From positions 20,326,580 to 20,390,579 of the forward strand of contig NC_088678.1 in NCBI RefSeq assembly GCF_950023065.1: a stretch of DNA of 64,000 bases. Reading direction: 5' to 3'. How positions within the stretch are numbered: position 1 is the first letter of the stretch; the number at the start of each line of letters is the position of its first letter. Origin of the DNA: Planococcus citri (lineage: Eukaryota > Arthropoda > Insecta > Hemiptera > Pseudococcidae). Under the pieces are notes generated by a model. The model ran no database searches. It was not told where the DNA came from and worked only from the letters and a program-made list of their open reading frames with translations. Position numbers and translations under genes: made by a program. Shown here piece by piece: positions 59,341-64,000 of this stretch.

Positions 59341-60150
59341 GAAGTTCTACAGAAGCTTTGTTATTGAATGAAAAATCAAGAAAATGTATGCACTGCGCTG
59401 AAAATCACTGGTCAAACGAATGCACAAATCCCCCCCCCTTATCCAAGGCACAGAATAAGTCTCTTTCTACGACCTAATCCTACTGATGGGCGGGGAAGGG
59501 GGTTCTTTTTCCCCATAATTAAATCATTTACAGAAATCACCGATTATGTCCTCGTATCAAATATCCGAGCATGAAAACTATATAGCTGCTGCTGATGATG
59601 ATGATACTGATACAAACAATGCATGTAGGTATGTAGCACACGATTAGACCGTCACTATTTCGTGTTTTACCTACCCACCTATAAATCTTTGATGACGCGA
59701 AAAAAATGCGACACACCTGCCCCATAAATACACATAAAACGTGAAAAGTACACCATACATATAGGCGTAAATCATTACGTAATGCATGCTGTAATACCAT
59801 TTCTCTATGTCGTCGTGCATCATCAGCACCTCGCAGACGTCTTCTGCATGTACGAGTATGTAAGGTAGGTACATCTGCTTTTAAAACTGTTCTTTACATG
59901 ATTTGGTGGTTTTTCAATTTCATTAAGGTAAGCTGTGGTATCAATGGGCCAAACAATTTGTTACATTTACATGAGGACAGTTTGAAGTCGAGTGATTGAA
60001 CTTGCTAAAAAAAGACGTCTTGTGTTCACAATTAATGGATGGTAAAAGTTGAAACATGTTCAGGCATATTTAATATAAAGATGGTAACAGATCACGATAT
60101 TTTGATTTGCTTTAAAAATAATTCAGTGACTAAAAAAGTATTTCGAACAA
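59341..60150. other. Mixed unique DNA
   Basis: CTGCTGATGATGATGATACTGATAC lies near 59588. The minus-strand frames 59537-59800 and 59671-59874 overlap and are unrecognised. Confidence 0.45.
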
Positions 60151-60153
60151 ACA

Positions 60154-60487
60154 ATGTCCTGCGCAACCAACCCGAATCCATCTCGATTGTCACGTGACTG
60201 CCAAGTACAACAAATTCAAACATTGGCACAATATTTTTCTCAAGTCAAAACCAACAATCTTGTCGCTGGCAATGAGCAACTCATCTCTTCCACCTGTTCA
60301 CATTGACTCAGCAGTGTCATCAGCAGAAGAAAACTCGCCCAGACGAGTGAACTAACCTCGTGTAAACGAGTTCACAAATCTTGACGTCGGTAGTGCACTC
60401 ATCGTTGCCAAAAACGCCATCAGCGTGACTGAAAATTCTCTCAACTCTGAAGCCTCAACTCCTACGATGATTTTCCACACGAACTAA
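60154..60487 (+). pseudogene. Coding-like fragment in two frames, unidentified
   Basis: ATG at 60154 opens 49 codons (MSCATNPNPSRLSRDCQVQQ at the start) ending at TGA 60304. A second frame from ATG 60272 reads MSNSSLPPVHIDSAVSSAEE at its start, reaches TAA 60353-60355, and after that stop stays open to TAA 60485-60487 (NEFTNLDVGSALIVAKNAIS within). The local composition, without A/T runs and with balanced codons, differs sharply from both flanks. It looks like decayed coding DNA, for example the start of a retrotransposon ORF1/gag, but I cannot name a family and no zinc knuckle is present. Confidence 0.35.
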
Positions 60488-60990
60488 CCGCATATGTCAT
60501 GATCGACAATGCAGAAAATCATTCCACGCAAGTTGTAAGTACATACAGTAAGTGCATGAGATTTCACAATATTTTCACACCACTCGCCGCGTACAACGTA
60601 CTCGTAACAATGGCAACAGCGCGTTGGCTGTGTTACTGATGCTGCCACCACTACAGCTGCTATAGCTACCGCTACGTAAACTATTAATACTAACAAATAC
60701 ACCATTGCCACATTAATTACGGGGCGTGCCATTGGCCATATGCAAGGTCAAGAACGAGTCGCGACGTATATCGATACATAGCGCGAACGTACTCTTTAAT
60801 AGTATACATACATGAGTAGTTAACTACACATTTAAACTTATGCATTATGAGCACAAGACACGCGTGTTTGATACGAAAATCAGGCTATAAAATTGTAAAA
60901 CACGGCCGAGATTTCGTAATATCAGCTTTCGTATCAAATTTCGCTATTTTTAATCAATTTTTGAGGAAGACAAGTACGCTGGAATTGGTA
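60488..60990. other. CpG-containing unique DNA
   Basis: ACGTATATCGATAC and GCTACCGCTACG words are present. The minus-strand frame 60484-60732 is alanine/valine-rich with no recognisable motif. Confidence 0.45.
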
Positions 60991-61014
60991 TAATGCAACA
61001 AATTTGGAAATTGA

Positions 61015-61600
61015 TGGAGTCATTCCATACCAAATCGGCGGATTTTTGCACGATGGGTCTTCGATTTTTTTTTTCTTCATCAGAGCATGTGTAGAGATCA
61101 TCATAAGATGACGAATGACGCAAACCGGACATTTTTTCGATTTTTTTTTTGGCGGACCTATGGAGCTTCAAAGTTCTCCAAAATGGCCGAAAATGGAAAA
61201 TTTCAGTTGCAAATAGCTCCGGTTATACGTGGTACAGAATTTTGAACTTTTTTTCAAATTGTAGTACTTTGAGAGGGTAATCGACGAATGATGTCAAAAT
61301 CAGTGTTGCCACTTTCAAAAACCTAAATAAATCGATTTAAAAACTTATAATTTAAATATAACCAAGATGTCCAAGAGTTAAAATTCTGAAAAAATTCTCA
61401 GTTTTAGTCCTTTTTATCTAGAATAACACATCAAAAAATTGGACTGGTATTTTTTTTCATTTTCGAGAAAAAAAATTACAAGTTTGGCACTTATAGCAAA
61501 AATACCATCAGAATTTTTGGATGGTGCAAAATTCTGTTTCAAAAAAAAAATAAGACAAAAAAATATTGAAAATTTCAAAAAAAAAAATTTTGAAATTTAA
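61015..61600. repeat. GTCATTCC dispersed repeat, copy 1
   Basis: GAGTCATTCCATACCAAATCGG begins at 61018, and GATGTCAAAATCAGTGTTGCCACTTT lies at about 61290. The same two landmarks in the same order and with similar spacing occur at 63532 and about 63785. It ends in A/T runs after about 61500. No open frame is recognisable. The family is a dispersed repeat of unknown class. Confidence 0.65.
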
Positions 61601-63525
61601 AAAAAAAAGGAAAAACATAAAAATGAACTTCACTTTTAAAAAATCAAGTTCTGTAGTTACGCTGATGAACTTTTACAGTATCTTCATCACGTTTCGATCA
61701 ATTTACGCTGAGATGATCCTATCGTGAAATAAAACTGCACTTTTGAGCAACATTGAAACCCTATTATTCCTTATCTATCGATCTTGAGCCACTTTAGAAC
61801 AAACGTGATGAACGGCAAGTTGGCCAGAACTCGGTGTATAGCATTGCATAGTACGTATTTTGCATCTACGTAATAATTACAACTCGTGGGTAAGTATAAC
61901 TCTTCGCTCCAGGAGACCGCCTTTCCAACACTATGAAGAAGCGAAGAGAGAGAATTAATGGAATTCACACGACGACGAGAACTTCAACTGTAGTGTAGCA
62001 CTAGTATAACGTCAGCGACCAGATACCACGTACATTTCGCATCCTCTCTTCCTTCGAGCGAATACACTTTCACCGACCCAAACAACAACGCCAAGTTTAC
62101 CAACATTGGTGTAGATATTCGTACTGTAGTCGTATTACTGGCAATGAGAAAGCAAAAGACGTCAGTTTCGAATCCAATGTTATATTGCTACAAGCAGAAA
62201 GCATCATGATACGTTACTTACTTTTTGCTATCTTGAAGTAATACATAAATTATTTTTGCATCGATGAGCCTCACCCCTCACTTCAGTAGGTATCTTGTCA
62301 TATTCATAATTTTTCTCCTTTCTTCAGAATGCAAAATAACCCTCCAAGGTTTTAATTACCAAAGTCAACATGCTCATTAACAAAAATTGTAAGTTGTGCA
62401 CCTGGTTTCGACGCCGGCGTTTCGAGTCACCCGAATCCCAAATCGAATTGGATAAAACGATAGGCGAGCCGGTGAAAAAAAAACTATATTCAAGTAACAG
62501 GAGTCGTTATCACCAATATAGTACGATAGAAGGTGTGGTAGGGTGCGGTGCAGCGTAGCGTTCGCCATATTAACAGGTGTCTTGTAGACGAGTTGATTTA
62601 TTTTTATAGAGCCGCAAGTCCTTGACCTAGAAAGAGGCCTAGATAAGGTGTTTTTCGATTTCTCGTTGTAAATGCACCGATAACTGCAATGCGACATATC
62701 TCGTGTTTCGCGTTTACTCGATATATACATTATGTACTTGGAATTGAAGTGATTTTTCAAACTTTATGAAGGAGAATTTACTCGAATGGAGAACAATCAA
62801 TTTTTGTTCAATTGTTTTGGGAAAAAAATTATTGTATGAAAGAAAGGAATAGCGATTATGCAACTTTTGCAATTCTTTTTTTCATCAGGCCTACCAAAGG
62901 AAAGGAGTACTTGATGAAAATCGATGAAACAATGGATTGAGAATTTCATTTTAGAGCTCCTGGCACCATAAAGGAGACTGATTTTGATACGAGGATGCAC
63001 TATAATTTTTTCAATATTACTCAACATCAATTACAGAATCTAAATGGCCATTCGACGTTTCACTTCACTCACACTAATCTCAAATATCAATACCTTCTTT
63101 TATTATACATATACAATCCCATTAAAAAATTTGAGGAAAAGCTTTGAATAGTTTGTACATTTCAATGATGCCAGTTTGTTCTACCGTTCAAGACAGATCA
63201 TTCCTAGTGTTCCATTAAAACAATGGTGAAATATCTTAAAAATTACACAAAACATAAAAAAAAATTTAACAAGTAAGTATAGGAGAAAACTGAAAATTGG
63301 CAAAATAGATATAAGTAGATGAATCATTGAAAAGAATGAAAAAAATGTTAAAATATCATCAAATATCACAAAAAAGTTAGCAAAACCAATATGAAAGAAC
63401 GATAAAAATCACAGAAATTTCATAAAATTCCATTAAAATCGTATGAATATCAGCGAAAATTGCCTAAAGCGATAATATATTATACCATTGAAAATAAACG
63501 GTCACAGGTGTAGAAGTGACTTACG
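61601..63525. other. Unique DNA, CpG-containing to about 62780 then AT-rich
   Basis: CGACGACGAG, CGTATTACTGG and TACTCGATATATAC words occur. Frames 62370-62558 plus (MLINKNCKLCTWFRRRRFES at the start) and 62377-62760 minus overlap. Neither has a known motif. From 62780 the sequence is AT-rich. Confidence 0.45.
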
Positions 63526-63529
63526 TAAG

Positions 63530-64000
63530 GGTCATTCCACGTCAGTTGGACCAAGAAGTGGTAGGGGGGTTTGAAATTTTTCCTGTGGAAAGACCTACTG
63601 AAGGGATGACCAATGGCGCAAATCGCAGCCCTCTAGCCCATTTTTGAAGGCAGCCAGGGGGTGTCAAAGTTTTCAGTGAACCAAAAATATCATCCATTTC
63701 AGCAGTGGATTACTCAATAACCGCGATACCTATCAAAATGGAACATTTTCCCATAGTTAGGGGTTTTGAAAGGCTTTTTGGTGATATCATAAAAATCAGT
63801 GTTGCCACTTTTTTCGCACAAAAAATCAGCTCATAAAGTTTCAAAACGTAGTTTTCACATCGTTCCGACTCTCAAAAATTCTGAAAAAAATATATTTTGG
63901 ACAACTTTTTATGCTGAACAACATATTGAAAAATTAAGATGGTAACATGTTGCAAAATTCATTTTAAAAAATTCAAAGTTTGCGAAAAATGCGATTTTTT
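63530..64000. repeat. GTCATTCC dispersed repeat, copy 2 (runs off the window)
   Basis: GGGTCATTCCACGTCAGTTGG begins at 63531. The landmark AAAATCAGTGTTGCCACTTTTTT lies at about 63793 and AAAATTCTGAAAAAA at about 63877, matching copy 1. The intervening parts have diverged. The copy is cut by the window end. Confidence 0.65.

Noticed and set aside
1..64000. CRISPR arrays, operons, ribosome binding sites, bacterial terminators
   Set aside because: The window is eukaryotic; no regular spacer-repeat arrays or bacterial gene layout are present. The tandem repeats found have no unique spacers.

Overview
The window is AT-rich animal nuclear DNA, most probably from an insect. The evidence is the style of the transposons (jockey/I-type non-LTR retrotransposon remnants, many terminal-inverted-repeat DNA elements), the absence of dense coding sequence, and long non-coding stretches with abundant ACGTACGTA and TACGAGTA words and CGT/GAC trinucleotide runs. 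A hemipteran such as a scale insect or mealybug would fit this look, but that is impression, not proof. I recognise no host protein-coding gene, tRNA or rRNA. The window is best read as intergenic or long-intron DNA shaped by transposons.

Layout. 0.3-1.7 kb: probable CAGGGTG-type element. 1.7-3 kb: CpG-containing unique DNA. 4.0-5.0 and 6.4-7.5 kb: two CAGGGTGT elements with perfect 5-bp target duplications. 9.9-10.8 kb: a 424-bp tandem duplication. 11.8-12.0 kb: near-perfect hairpin with about 88-bp arms. 12.1-15.05 kb: a PIF/Harbinger-like element (TTA duplications) hosting a 2-kb AGGTGCACC element whose core is a giant inverted array of 121-bp repeats. 16-17 and 18.7-20 kb: unique DNA. 20.1-21.0 kb: GGGGACCC element with TA flanks. 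21.1-22.8 kb: fold-back element of the GGAGCCTCCAG family interrupted by a second AGGTGCACC element. 24.9-26.75 kb: broken non-LTR retrotransposon (RT, connector, RNase H, zinc knuckle). 31.4-33.7 kb: second non-LTR remnant with an intact C-terminal reading frame, its 3' UTR split by a 1.33-kb fold-back transposon with TTA duplications. 37.6-38.8, 41.3-42.1 and 43.2-43.8 kb: low-complexity GCAAAAAGCGAGAC word arrays and a 137-bp tandem repeat. 42.2-43.1 and 52.3-54.25 kb: more GGAGCCTCCAG fold-back copies, the latter with an array of about 150-bp units. 57.6-58.07 kb: pogo/Tigger-like MITE. 58.1-58.9 kb: GTGCTTTTTT minisatellite around a palindrome. 60.15-60.49 kb: a coding-like fragment. 61.0-61.6 and 63.5-64 kb: two GTCATTCC repeats.

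How the parts relate. The nested insertions give relative ages (retrotransposon older than the fold-back element inside it; Harbinger-like element older than the AGGTGCACC element inside it). Several element families occur as related pairs, so internal regions can be compared directly. The stretches between repeats (about 1.7-3, 5.7-6.4, 9.2-9.9, 16-17, 18.7-20, 23-24.8, 27.8-29.3, 34-36, 39-41, 43.8-46.9, 50-51.9, 54.3-56, 59.5-60.9, 61.8-62.8 kb) share a CpG-containing composition and are the best places for undetected exons or regulatory DNA, but nothing there can be called a gene from sequence alone.
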